Source: Phycisphaerales bacterium (GTDB lineage Bacteria > Planctomycetota > Phycisphaerae > Phycisphaerales > SM1A02). From it: a stretch of DNA of 34,609 nucleotides. The position numbers and the translations under genes are program-made. Positions 1 to 9,106 of the stretch are shown here, piece by piece (the stretch's first letter is position 1; every line of letters starts with the position of its first letter). The DNA is taken from positions 1-34,609 of the forward strand of contig VEQS01000006.1 of assembly GCA_018883105.1 (NCBI GenBank), in the 5' to 3' direction. The notes beneath the pieces are model-generated. The model was not told the origin of the DNA. It saw nothing but the letters and a program-made list of their open reading frames with translations, and made no database searches.

Positions 1-1749
1 GTCGGCGCGGCCTCGCTCCTCATCCTGATGGCCTGGGACCGGATCAGGTTCCTCAAGCAGTCCGTGGTGCCCGGGCCGCTGGTCGCGGTGGTGGCCGGCA
101 CGCTCATGAGCGAGCTGATGCGCTCGAACGGGTCGACGTGGGCCATCGACGCCTCGCACCTGGTGTCCGTGCCGGTGATCGGCGGCGAGGGCTTCGCCTG
201 GGGCGACCTGCTGCGCATGCCCGACTTCTCGCGTGCCGCGGACCCGGCGATCTACCTCGCCGCGGCGACGCTCGCGATCGTCGCGTCGCTGGAGACGCTC
301 CTCAACATCGAGGCCACCGACCGCCTCGACCCGCAGCGCCGCTGGACCCCGCAGAACCGCGAGCTGGTGGCGCAGGGCGTGGGCAACATGGCGGCCGGCA
401 TGGTGGGCGGCCTGCCGATGACCTCGGTCATCATCCGAAGCTCCGTGAACGTGAACGCCGGCTCGCGCACCAAGCGCTCGGCGATCTTCCACGGGATCCT
501 GCTCCTCGGCAGCGTCGCGCTGCTGCCCGGGCTTCTCAACCGCATCCCGCTCTCGGCGCTCGCGGCCGTGCTGGTGGTGACCGGCTTCAAGCTGGCGAGC
601 CCCAAGCTCGTCCGGTCGATGTGGGCCGAGGGCAAGGCGCAGTTCATCCCCTTCATGGTCACGGTGCTGGCGATCGTCCTCACCGACCTGCTGGTGGGCG
701 TCCTCATCGGCCTCGGCACCAGCCTCGCCTTCATCATGTGGAGCAACATCGACCGGGGCATCCGCGTGATCAAGGAGGACCACGTGGGCGGCCTGGTGCA
801 CCGCATCGAGCTGCCGAGCCAGTCGACCTTCCTCAACCGCGCGCGCCTCAACCTGACGCTCGGCGAGTTCCGCCCCGGGGACCACGTGCTGATCGACGCG
901 CGCACCTGCGACTTCATCGACCCGGACATCCTCACGACGATCCACGAGTATGCGAAGGAGACGGCCCCGGGCCGCGGCGTCAAGCTGAGCCTGCTCGGCT
1001 TCCAGGACCGCTACGCGCTGAAGGACACCGTGCAGTACGTCGACGTCAGCACCCGCGAGGTGCAGGCGGCCCTCACGCCGGGCAAGGTGCTCGCGCTCCT
1101 CAGGGAGGGCAACGAGCGCTTCTCGTCGGGCCGCCGGCTCAACCGCGACCTCGTCCGGCAGGTGGACGCCACCGCCGCCGGCCAGCACCCGATGGCCGCG
1201 GTCCTGAGCTGCATCGACTCGCGCGCCCCGGCCGAGCTCCTGTTCGACCTGGGGATCGGCGACATCTTCAGCGTGCGCCTCGCCGGCAACGTGGCGAGCC
1301 CCAAGGCCCTCGGCAGCCTGGAGTTCGCCTGCCGCGTGGCGGGCGCAAAGCTCATCCTGGTGCTCGGCCACACCCGCTGCGGCGCGGTCAAGGCCACGTG
1401 CGACTTCGTCGCGCGCGGCGTGGACCCGGTGAAGGAGACCGGCCTGACCAACCTCGGGGCGATCACCCAGCCGATCTCCGACGCCGTGCACATGGAGCGC
1501 CTGACGAAGGACCGACGCGATGCCTCGAACCCGGAGTTCGTCGACCGCGTGGCCGCGATCAACGTGCGCAACATGATGAAGTGGATCGTCGACAACAGCC
1601 CGACGCTCGCGTCGATGGTCGCCAACGGCGAGATCGCCATCGTGGGCGCGATGTACGACGTGGCCACCGGGCGCGTGGAGTTCCTCGACGGGGCGTCGGT
1701 GGCCGCGCAGGTCGCGCCGCCGGCCGTCGCCGCGGGGACCCGCCGCTGA
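1..1749 (+). CDS. SulP-family anion transporter (C-terminal part) with STAS-like region fused to beta-class carbonic anhydrase; 5' end truncated by window
   Basis: Frame 1 is open from base 1; SulP-like membrane region, STAS-like segment, then beta-CA motifs CIDSRAPAELLFD..RLAGN and GHTRCGAVKA; stop at 1747-1749. Confidence 0.93.
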   Translation, partial: VGAASLLILMAWDRIRFLKQSVVPGPLVAVVAGTLMSELMRSNGSTWAIDASHLVSVPVIGGEGFAWGDLLRMPDFSRAADPAIYLAAATLAIVASLETLLNIEATDRLDPQRRWTPQNRELVAQGVGNMAAGMVGGLPMTSVIIRSSVNVNAGSRTKRSAIFHGILLLGSVALLPGLLNRIPLSALAAVLVVTGFKLASPKLVRSMWAEGKAQFIPFMVTVLAIVLTDLLVGVLIGLGTSLAFIMWSNIDRGIRVIKEDHVGGLVHRIELPSQSTFLNRARLNLTLGEFRPGDHVLIDARTCDFIDPDILTTIHEYAKETAPGRGVKLSLLGFQDRYALKDTVQYVDVSTREVQAALTPGKVLALLREGNERFSSGRRLNRDLVRQVDATAAGQHPMAAVLSCIDSRAPAELLFDLGIGDIFSVRLAGNVASPKALGSLEFACRVAGAKLILVLGHTRCGAVKATCDFVARGVDPVKETGLTNLGAITQPISDAVHMERLTKDRRDASNPEFVDRVAAINVRNMMKWIVDNSPTLASMVANGEIAIVGAMYDVATGRVEFLDGASVAAQVAPPAVAAGTRR

Positions 1750-1758
1750 GCGGACGCG

Positions 1759-2541
1759 TCACGCCGCCCGCGTGCGGTACCAGCCGGTGAAGGTCGCGAA
1801 CCGCCCGCGGCCGCGCAGCCAGTCCACGTACTGCGCGAGGCGGTCGCACGCGCGTTCGCCGTCCACCCGGCGCATGTAGCGCGGAAGCCCGCTCCGGGAG
1901 AGGTCGATGAACTCCCACGGGTGCCAGAAGACGTTGAGCAGCCCGTCGGCATCGAGGCAGCGGGCGCTCGCGTCGCGCACCAGGGCCATCGGCAGGTTCT
2001 TCCAGGCCAGCCAGAAGAGCGGCAGCCGCAGGCGCGGCGTGGCCGAGATCGGGATCTCCAGCAGGTCGCCCTTCAGGTACGGCACGCGCGGACGGCCGAG
2101 GTTGTTGTAGCGGCCGGGCAGGAAGATCGGGTTCTCCGAGCTGTCCCACGCGTACCCGGCGGCGCGGATCGCGACCGGGTCGGTCGGCTGCAGCCGCGGG
2201 CGGCGGAACCCGAGCACCTCCTGTCCGCTGGTCTCGCGCAGCACCGCGCGGCTGGCGGCCAGGTCCGCGTCCTCGAAGGTGAGGTGCACGCGGCCGTGGC
2301 TGGCGATCTCGTGGCCGGCCGCGGCGCGGCGGTGGAGCGGCGCATGCCACGTGGCGAAGCTCGCCGTGGTGAACATGGTGGCCGGCACGCCGAGCGCGTC
2401 GAGCATGCCGAGCACGCGTTCCTGCCCGCGGCCGCCGAGCTCCATCTGCTCGGCCATCTCCATGGGCCGGCCGTAGGCGAGCGGCGCGTCGAACTCCTCG
2501 ACGTCGAAGCTCAGCAGGATGGCCGGGTCGGTCCGCGCCAC
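1759..2541 (-). CDS. Polysaccharide deacetylase family protein
   Basis: LSFDVEEFDAP..., GHEIASHGRVHLTFE, GFRRPRLQPT, FWHPWEF motifs of NodB/DUF3473-like deacetylases; GTG start, 1 bp downstream of the GT2 stop. Confidence 0.85.
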   Translation of the reverse strand: MARTDPAILLSFDVEEFDAPLAYGRPMEMAEQMELGGRGQERVLGMLDALGVPATMFTTASFATWHAPLHRRAAAGHEIASHGRVHLTFEDADLAASRAVLRETSGQEVLGFRRPRLQPTDPVAIRAAGYAWDSSENPIFLPGRYNNLGRPRVPYLKGDLLEIPISATPRLRLPLFWLAWKNLPMALVRDASARCLDADGLLNVFWHPWEFIDLSRSGLPRYMRRVDGERACDRLAQYVDWLRGRGRFATFTGWYRTRAA

Positions 2542-2542
2542 G

Positions 2543-3349
2543 TCAGTCGCGGTAGCGGCCGAGGATGGCGTCGGCCCGGATGCGCAGCAGGCTCACCAGC
2601 ATGCGCAGCGGGTCGCGCAGCAGGCGCACGTTGGAACCACCCGCATCGTGCGCGGGATTGACGCGCACCGGCACCTCGGCCACCGTCAGCCGGCGGCGCT
2701 TGGCGATGAACAGGAGCTCCGCGTCGAAGCCGAAGCCGCGGCTCGTGCGGCGCGCGAAGAGCTGGCGCGCGGCATCGAGCCGGAAGCCCTTGATGCCCGC
2801 CTGGGTGTCGCGGAATCGCAGGCCGAGGATCGTGCGCACCAGCAGGTTGTAGCCCTCGCCCATGACCCGGCGCAGGACACCGGCCTTGCGGTCGCCGTCG
2901 GCGATGCCGCGCGAGCCGATCGCCACGTCCGCCTGGCCGAGCGCGCGCTCGAGCTCGACCAGGAGCTCGGGGTCGTAGGCCAGGTCCCCGTCCATGAAGT
3001 ACACGAGCGGAGCCGAGGATCCCTCGATGCCGTGGGACACGGCATCCGCCTTGCCCACGTTGCGCGCGAGCGCATCGAGCGTCAGGCGCCCGCCGGCATC
3101 GTCGGAGGCAAGCAGCGCGCGCAGCGCATCGGCCGTGCCGTCCGGGCTGCCGTCGTCCACGAACCGCACCGCCCAGCCCGGGTGGCGGCACACGAATGCC
3201 GCCATCGCGGCGTGCACCTCCCCGACCATCGACCGCTCGCGGTAGAGCGGGACGATGACCTCGCTGGTGACGTCCGTGTGGTGCATGCGCGCGGGGAAGG
3301 CGTCGCGGGCTGGCCGTCCGATGGCCGGGGCCGCAGCGTGACTGGGCAT
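2543..3349 (-). CDS. Glycosyltransferase family 2 (dolichol-phosphate mannose synthase-like)
   Basis: VIVPLYRERSMVGEV, VDDGSPDGT, ARNVGKADAVSHGI, MDGDLAYDPE; start uncertain (3349 or 3286). Confidence 0.85.
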   Translation of the reverse strand: MPSHAAAPAIGRPARDAFPARMHHTDVTSEVIVPLYRERSMVGEVHAAMAAFVCRHPGWAVRFVDDGSPDGTADALRALLASDDAGGRLTLDALARNVGKADAVSHGIEGSSAPLVYFMDGDLAYDPELLVELERALGQADVAIGSRGIADGDRKAGVLRRVMGEGYNLLVRTILGLRFRDTQAGIKGFRLDAARQLFARRTSRGFGFDAELLFIAKRRRLTVAEVPVRVNPAHDAGGSNVRLLRDPLRMLVSLLRIRADAILGRYRD

Positions 3350-3404
3350 CCGGGAAGGATATCGGCATGCTCCAGCCCGCGAGCGCCCGTCCCCGCGGCG
3401 CACC

Positions 3405-3893
3405 TCACTTGCCGCGCGGCTTGCCGCCCGAACCCGCGAGGCTCAGCGGCACCTGGCGCGGCTTCACCTCCGGACGCTTGGGGATGCGCACCGTGACGAC
3501 GCCGTCGGACAGCCCGGCCTTCGCGGAATCGGGATCCACCGTCGCCGGCAGGTCGATCACGCGGCGGAAGGAACCGAAGCGCCGCTCGCAGCGGTACCAG
3601 TCGGCACCGCCCTGCTCCTCGTCGGAACGCTTCTCGCCCGAGATCACGAGCGAGTTGCCGATCATGGCCACCTCCACCTGGTCCTCGGCGATGCCGGGGA
3701 CCTCGGCGCGGACGGTGAACTCGTCGTCGGACTCGCTGACGTCGACGACGGGCATCCAGCCCTGGGTGCGGAACAGCTTGGGCTCGACGATCGGCTCGCC
3801 GAGGAAGGTCTCCAGGGTGCGCTCCATCTCGTCGCGGAAGCGGCCGAGCGGGGAGTCTGATGGCAGGCGGCGCGGGATCAGGCTGAGTGACAT
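3405..3893 (-). CDS. Hsp20/alpha-crystallin family small heat shock protein
   Basis: MSLSLIPRRLPSDSPLGRFRDEMERTLETF...WMPVVDVSESDDEFTVRAEVPGI...GVVTVRIPKRPEVKPRQVPL; SD-like AAGGAG upstream. Confidence 0.92.
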   Translation of the reverse strand: MSLSLIPRRLPSDSPLGRFRDEMERTLETFLGEPIVEPKLFRTQGWMPVVDVSESDDEFTVRAEVPGIAEDQVEVAMIGNSLVISGEKRSDEEQGGADWYRCERRFGSFRRVIDLPATVDPDSAKAGLSDGVVTVRIPKRPEVKPRQVPLSLAGSGGKPRGK

Positions 3894-3967
3894 GGGTGCT
3901 CCTTCGTTGCGTGGTGAACGTGGCGAACGTGCATTGGGTGCGTCAGGGGAACGAGGCATGCGGTGCC

Positions 3968-4654
3968 TCACGAGTAGGGGTCGACCACGATGCGGTCGTC
4001 GATGCCGGTCACGCCGGACGCGCAGCCGGCGACGCGTTCGACGGCATTGCGCTCGGCCCACGACTGGACCGCGCCGGAGAGCGTCACCACGCCGTCCTTC
4101 ACGGCGACGTTGATGCGACGCGCCTCGCGCTCGGCGCGGCGCTCGAGCGCGCGCTCGATCTGCAGGCGGATCGCCGCGGGGTCGACGGTCTTCGACTCGA
4201 CCGTCAGCCGGTTCACCACCTGCCGGACGCCGGTCAGCCGCTGCACCGCGCGCTCGGCATCGCCGCGCTGCGCCCAGGTGTCGACGCTGCCGCGCAGGGT
4301 CACCGTGCCGGAGGACACCGTGCACGAGATGCGCTCGTCCGGCAGGTAGGCGTCCCACTGCAGGCAGTCGCGCACCGCGCGGGCGATGTCGACGTCGCTG
4401 CGCAGCGACTCGGGCGTGGGCGCCACGGTCATCTCGTCGACCACGTCGAGCACGCCCTGCACGCGGTGCGCGGCCTCGATCACCGAGACTCGCGCGGCGA
4501 GCGACGGCGCCTGCCCGGTCACGGTGACGGCGCCGTTCTCGACGTTCACCTTGCACGGGACATCCCGGATGAACGGGTCCCACTCGATCTCGGACATGAT
4601 GTCCGCGCGGATGCGCGCATCCGACTTCATCATGGGCCTGGCGGTGATTGTCAT
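3968..4654 (-). CDS. BON-domain protein with three tandem BON domains
   Basis: Three repeats of the form I...EWDP..., V.V..G.VTL.G.V.SWAER..AER.......V; SD AAGGAGGAG upstream of ATG. Confidence 0.88.
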   Translation of the reverse strand: MTITARPMMKSDARIRADIMSEIEWDPFIRDVPCKVNVENGAVTVTGQAPSLAARVSVIEAAHRVQGVLDVVDEMTVAPTPESLRSDVDIARAVRDCLQWDAYLPDERISCTVSSGTVTLRGSVDTWAQRGDAERAVQRLTGVRQVVNRLTVESKTVDPAAIRLQIERALERRAEREARRINVAVKDGVVTLSGAVQSWAERNAVERVAGCASGVTGIDDRIVVDPYS

Positions 4655-4671
4655 GGCTCCTCCTTGGTTTC

Positions 4672-4688
4672 CGGGCCCGCGGGGCCCG
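4672..4688 (-). other. Perfect 7-bp hairpin in the 5' leader of the BON gene
   Basis: + strand cgggccc-gcg-gggcccg, about 18 nt upstream of the BON ATG, adjacent to but not including the SD. Confidence 0.5.
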
Positions 4689-4805
4689 ATCTCGACTGCC
4701 GCGCCGGCCGGACGTCGGCCGATCCGCGCATGAATGCAAACCTATGGAGTGCGGCACGGGAATGGAAGCGACCGGCGCGCGGGACCTTTCCGCGTTCCTC
4801 GGGCC

Positions 4806-6800
4806 CTACAGCCCAAACGGGTACGTGCCGGGGTCGGCGTCGTGCGTCGGCCCTGCCTTCGCGTCGACGGCGTGCGTCTCGGCGAACCACGCCCACTCGT
4901 CGAACTGCGCGGGAAGCGACGCGGCGAAGTAGTGGCTCGCCAGCTCCGTGTCCGCGCGGTAGATGACGCCGACCGCGCGCTCGAGCATCGGCTCGGCAAG
5001 CGCCTCGCGCACGGTGTCGCGGCCAAGCCCGCGCATCGGCAGCAGGAACCGCGGGATCCCCGAGCGCGTGCACGCCCGCTCGTAGCTCTCCGGATGCGAG
5101 TGGCGCAGGTCCCGGACGGCCATCGGCCCGTCCCACTCGAGCGCGGCAGCCACCGTGCCGCGGTCGGTCCCCATGCCGATCAGGTAGGCGCCGTCGCCGA
5201 ACGCGGAGCGGGCGAGCGCCCCCAGGCTGGTCTCGCCGCGCGCGCCCATCTCGGTGGCGGTGGCGTCGCCGACATGCGAGTTGTGCGCCCACACCACCGC
5301 GCGGCAGCCAGGGCCGCCCCGCTCCATCACCGCCTGGAGCGTCTCGAACATGTGCGTGTCGCGCAGGTTCCAGGACTCGCGGGACCCCAGGTACATGGCG
5401 CGGTAGTAGGCCTCGGCGGACCGCACCAGCGCGGCGTTGCGCTGCGCGTCGAAGAGGTCGTCGTGCGCCGCGGCCGCGACGCGGGTGCGCAGCATCTCGC
5501 CGAGCATCGCGACGGCGTCCTGCTCGCAACCCTCGAGCGTGCCCGACACCACCGCACGCCCGTAGCGCGCCGGGTCGTCCGCCCATGGCGAGAGGCACCC
5601 GTACCGGCGGCGCGCCCGCGCGGCGGCGGCCGGGTCGCTCCGGTCCAGGAAGCCGAGCACCGCCGCGATCGACCGGTCCATGGCGTAGATGTCCAGGCCG
5701 CAGACGCGCACCCGCGGCACGGAAGCATCGCGCTGGCGCACGCGGAGCCAGTCGATGAACTCGGCGGTCTCGCGGTTTCGCCACATCCACGCGGGGAAGC
5801 GCGTGAACGCGGATGTCCGCGCGGGATCGTCGCCCTCGCCGCGTGCGTGCCGGTCGAGCACCGCGGCATCCGGCCAATCGGCCTCGAGCGCCACCACGCG
5901 GAAGCCGCGCTTCTCGATCAGTTCGCGCGTGATCCGCGCGCGCAGCCGGTAGAACTCGCTGGTGCCGTGCGTCGACTCGCCGATCAGGACGACGCGCGCC
6001 GACCCGATGCGCGCAAGCAGCCGGCCGAAGTCCGCCAGCTCGATGTCGGCGAACGGCTCGCACGCGACGGCGATGGCGCCCGAAGCCACCTCGGCCCGCA
6101 CGTCGGAACCGCGGGTGCTGCGCTTGCGGCGCACCGGGACGGCCGGTCCCGCCGACCACCCCTGCGCGCCCACGAGCGGCACGAAGCGCACTGCGCCGAG
6201 CGACTCGCGCTCAATGGTGCCGTCGAGCGCGCGGACGATCCGCACCAGCTCCTGTCCCTGCGGATCGCGCCCGACCGGGATCACCAGGCGCCCGCCGGGC
6301 GCCAGCTGCGCCAGGAGACTCGGCGGCACGTCCGGTCCGCCGGCGGACACGACGATCGCTTCGAACGGCGCGCGCGTCGGCACGCCGACCGAGCCGTCCC
6401 CCTGCAGCACCGTCACGTTCCGGAACCCAAGCCGCTGAAGGCGCTCGCGCGCGATCTCCGCAAGCTTCGGATGGCGCTCGATGGCCACCACCTCGGCGCA
6501 GAGGAGCGAAAGCACCGCGCTCGCGTAGCCCGACCCCGCACCGACTTCCAGCACGCGGTCGCCGGGCGACAGCCGTGCAGCCTCGGCCATCAGCGCCACG
6601 ATGTACGGCTGCGAGATCGTCTGCCCGTCCTCGATGGGAAGCGGAAGGTCCTCGTAGGCCATGGCGCGGTAGCGGTCGCCGACGAACTCCTCGCGCGGCA
6701 CCGCGTCCATCGCCGCGACCACGCGGGAATCCACCACGCCGCGCGCCACCACCTGGCGTCGCACCATGTCATGCCGTCCGGCGGCGCTTGCGAAGGTCAT
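4806..6800 (-). CDS. Fusion protein: protein-L-isoaspartate O-methyltransferase (N-terminal) and erythromycin esterase family domain (C-terminal)
   Basis: N-term: VGDRYRAMAYEDLPLPIEDGQTISQPY, VLEVGAGSGYASAVLS (PCMT). C-term: VVLIGESTHGTSEFYRLR...VVALEADWPDA, VVWAHNSHVGDA (EreA/EreB family). One uninterrupted frame; SD GGAGG before ATG. Confidence 0.93.
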   Translation of the reverse strand: MTFASAAGRHDMVRRQVVARGVVDSRVVAAMDAVPREEFVGDRYRAMAYEDLPLPIEDGQTISQPYIVALMAEAARLSPGDRVLEVGAGSGYASAVLSLLCAEVVAIERHPKLAEIARERLQRLGFRNVTVLQGDGSVGVPTRAPFEAIVVSAGGPDVPPSLLAQLAPGGRLVIPVGRDPQGQELVRIVRALDGTIERESLGAVRFVPLVGAQGWSAGPAVPVRRKRSTRGSDVRAEVASGAIAVACEPFADIELADFGRLLARIGSARVVLIGESTHGTSEFYRLRARITRELIEKRGFRVVALEADWPDAAVLDRHARGEGDDPARTSAFTRFPAWMWRNRETAEFIDWLRVRQRDASVPRVRVCGLDIYAMDRSIAAVLGFLDRSDPAAAARARRRYGCLSPWADDPARYGRAVVSGTLEGCEQDAVAMLGEMLRTRVAAAAHDDLFDAQRNAALVRSAEAYYRAMYLGSRESWNLRDTHMFETLQAVMERGGPGCRAVVWAHNSHVGDATATEMGARGETSLGALARSAFGDGAYLIGMGTDRGTVAAALEWDGPMAVRDLRHSHPESYERACTRSGIPRFLLPMRGLGRDTVREALAEPMLERAVGVIYRADTELASHYFAASLPAQFDEWAWFAETHAVDAKAGPTHDADPGTYPFGL

Positions 6801-6994
6801 GGAACCTCCACCCGGCTGGCGCGCACCGAACCGCCCGACAGCAGCGTCTGCACCGCACGCTCGGCCTCGAGCATGTTGAGCACATGGTTGCCGCCCACCG
6901 AACGCTGCAGTTCCTCGGCAATGACGCAAACGACGCGATCGGTCACGTCGACCACTCGCGAAGGCTCGGATATCGGGCGTATCACCAGCCGCAT
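6797..6994 (-). CDS. Small hypothetical protein (65 aa) overlapping the PCMT-Ere start by ATGA
   Basis: Strong SD AGGAGGAG upstream of ATG; 4-bp stop/start overlap with the next gene, suggesting translational coupling. No family recognised. Confidence 0.65.
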   Translation of the reverse strand: MRLVIRPISEPSRVVDVTDRVVCVIAEELQRSVGGNHVLNMLEAERAVQTLLSGGSVRASRVEVP

Positions 6995-7089
6995 GGGGGC
7001 TCCTCCTGGCAGAAATTGTCACGCGATCCAACGACGGTCGACGATCGCCCTCATCACGCATCCTCGTGGCACGGCCGCGATGCGCAAGC

Positions 7090-7115
7090 GGGGAGGTTTC
7101 CCCCAAACCCGGGGG
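7090..7115. promoter_or_regulatory. Palindromic GC element GGGGAGGTTTCCCCCAAACCCGGGGG in a divergent intergenic region
   Basis: Contains GGTTT-CCCCC-AAACC and CCCCC-AAACCC-GGGGG alternative dyads, 57 bp upstream of the histidine kinase ATG. Confidence 0.4.
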
Positions 7116-7171
7116 TGATGTGCGTGACCGGGGCGTCTTCCACGGGTACATCCTTGAGGCGGAGGGGAATC

Positions 7172-9106
7172 ATGCATACGTTCCACCGGGTGATGGCGGC
7201 CGTTCCTCCAGATCATGGCGTGCGCGAGATTCCCGTGCTGCTCGCTTCCGCGGCGCGGATGGGCGGCGTTGACGCGGCCGCGCTGCTCCTCCAGGAACCG
7301 GGAAAGTCCGGCACCACCGCCGTGGCCTGGCACGGCCTGAGCGACCGCGAGGCCTCGGCCATCATCCCGTTCGCGCAGACGTCGTACGTCCCGCGCAGCA
7401 TCACCGAGCCCTGCACCATCACGGATCTGGGCGTGGGCGATGCCGTCCCGGACTTCGCGGCGCTGGCCATCCGCGACGCGGGCTTCCGCGCCATGCGCCT
7501 TTCCCCGATCCGCGACAACGACGGCACCGCCTTCGCGGTGTTGCTGGCGCTGCGACGTGCGCCCCTGACCGACCCTCGGCCCGCCGACGAGCTCCTCGAC
7601 CTCGTCGGCGGGCACGCCGCTGCGCTCGCGCAGGCGGACTTCGCGCGCCGGCAGCAGGCGCTCAGCGAGGCACAGCTCCGCGCCATCGTCGAGAGCCTGG
7701 GCGAGGTCATCCTGCGATTCGACGCGATGGGGACCATCGAGGCCGCCAGCCCGTCGTCGGAGACGGTGCTCGGGTGCACGCCGGATTCGCTGGTCGGCAC
7801 GCCGATCGACGGCGTGCTGCAGGAGGTCGATCCGTCGATCTCTCCGCGCGCCGTCGCGACGTACGCCGCGGGCGGCCGGGCGCCGCGATTCGGTCGCACC
7901 GTCCAGGCGAAGGCACGGCGTTCCGACGGCCGCTCGGTACCGGTCGAGCTGGTGGTCTGCGAAGTGGAGCGTCGCGCGCGCTTCGTGGCCATCCTGCGCG
8001 ACAACGAGGCCGAGCGCATCGCCGATGCCCGGCTTCGGCAGGCGGACCGGCTCACCGCGCTCGGCACGCTCGCCGCCGGACTCGGCCACGACATGAACAA
8101 CGTGCTGCTGCCGGTGCGCGCGCACCTCAACGCACTGGAGCGGACGACCGCGGCACCGGACGCGGCGCCTGCCTCCGCGGGCGACCATGTCGCCGAGATC
8201 CGAAACGGCCTCGAGTACCTGCAGGGGCTGGCCGACGGCCTGCACTCGCTCGCCAACGACCCCGGGCACGCCAACGGCAACGGGGACGGCACCGACCTGA
8301 ACGCCTGGTGGGCGCGCGTGCAGGCACTGCTGCGCCAGGCAGTGCCGCCGCTCACCATCGTCACGGCCGAGATCCCTGCCGGGCTGCCACGTGTCGACGT
8401 GGCCGAGCGCGCCCTGACGCAGGCAGTGCTCAATCTCTTCGTCAATGCCGGCGAAGCCATCACGGCCGCACGACGGGATGCACCCGGCAAGGTGACGCTT
8501 CGCGCCTCGTGCACGCCCGACGGCCAGTCCATCGAGGTCTCGGTGTCGGACACCGGCTGCGGCATGAGCGAGGAAACCCGCGCCCGCGCCTTCGACATGT
8601 TCTTCACCACGAAGACCAGGCAGGTCGGATCGGGGCTCGGGCTTGCCCTCGTCCAGCGCGTGGCGCGCGAGGCCGGCGGCTCGGTGGCGATCGACTCCGT
8701 GCCGGGCGAGGGGACGGTGATCCGCATGGCGCTGCCGCCCTGCCCGCTGCCGACATCGGTCACCGACCTGCACGTCGCCGTCTCGCTCGCCGACGGCCGC
8801 GCCGCCGCGTTCATGGAATCGGCGATGCGCGCCCGCGGCATGCGGATGGTGACCCAGGACGACCCATCCGAGGCCGATGCGTGGATCGCCGATCCACGCA
8901 TCGTCGCCGCGCGCGACGCGGTGCGTTGGCTGGCCAGGCGGGCCGGACGCACGCTCGTCCTCTCCGGCGAGCCGATCCCCGCCGCGCGGCGCGCCTGGCG
9001 CGGCATCGCGGCCGGCATCATCCCGCGCCACACCGATTTCGACACCCTCCTGGTCGGCGTCGACCAGGCATGTTCCATCATCCAGAGGAGGAGAGACGAT
9101 GAATGA
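7172..9106 (+). CDS. GAF/PAS-domain sensor histidine kinase with C-terminal degenerate receiver-like extension
   Basis: SD GGAGGGG; PAS-like AIVESLGEVILRFDAMGTIEAASPSSETVLG; H-box AAGLGHDMNN; N-box QAVLNLFVNAGEAI; G1 VSDTGCGM; G2 GSGLGLALVQ. Confidence 0.9.
   Translation: MHTFHRVMAAVPPDHGVREIPVLLASAARMGGVDAAALLLQEPGKSGTTAVAWHGLSDREASAIIPFAQTSYVPRSITEPCTITDLGVGDAVPDFAALAIRDAGFRAMRLSPIRDNDGTAFAVLLALRRAPLTDPRPADELLDLVGGHAAALAQADFARRQQALSEAQLRAIVESLGEVILRFDAMGTIEAASPSSETVLGCTPDSLVGTPIDGVLQEVDPSISPRAVATYAAGGRAPRFGRTVQAKARRSDGRSVPVELVVCEVERRARFVAILRDNEAERIADARLRQADRLTALGTLAAGLGHDMNNVLLPVRAHLNALERTTAAPDAAPASAGDHVAEIRNGLEYLQGLADGLHSLANDPGHANGNGDGTDLNAWWARVQALLRQAVPPLTIVTAEIPAGLPRVDVAERALTQAVLNLFVNAGEAITAARRDAPGKVTLRASCTPDGQSIEVSVSDTGCGMSEETRARAFDMFFTTKTRQVGSGLGLALVQRVAREAGGSVAIDSVPGEGTVIRMALPPCPLPTSVTDLHVAVSLADGRAAAFMESAMRARGMRMVTQDDPSEADAWIADPRIVAARDAVRWLARRAGRTLVLSGEPIPAARRAWRGIAAGIIPRHTDFDTLLVGVDQACSIIQRRRDDE

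Noticed and set aside
138-1790. 550-aa plus-strand ORF overlapping the SulP-CA gene in another frame
   Set aside because: Arg/Pro/Gly-rich shadow frame with no recognisable domain; the frame-1 ORF carries clear SulP and CA motifs.
7064-7081. Possible sigma-54 promoter (TGGCACGGCCGCGATGC) upstream of the histidine kinase
   Set aside because: The GC of the -12 element is offset about 2 bp from the required GG-N10-GC spacing; not consistent with a sigma-54 site.
4734-7118. 794-aa plus-strand ORF antisense to PCMT-Ere
   Set aside because: Composition (RRRR, HRD-rich) typical of an antisense shadow ORF; the minus strand encodes conserved catalytic motifs.
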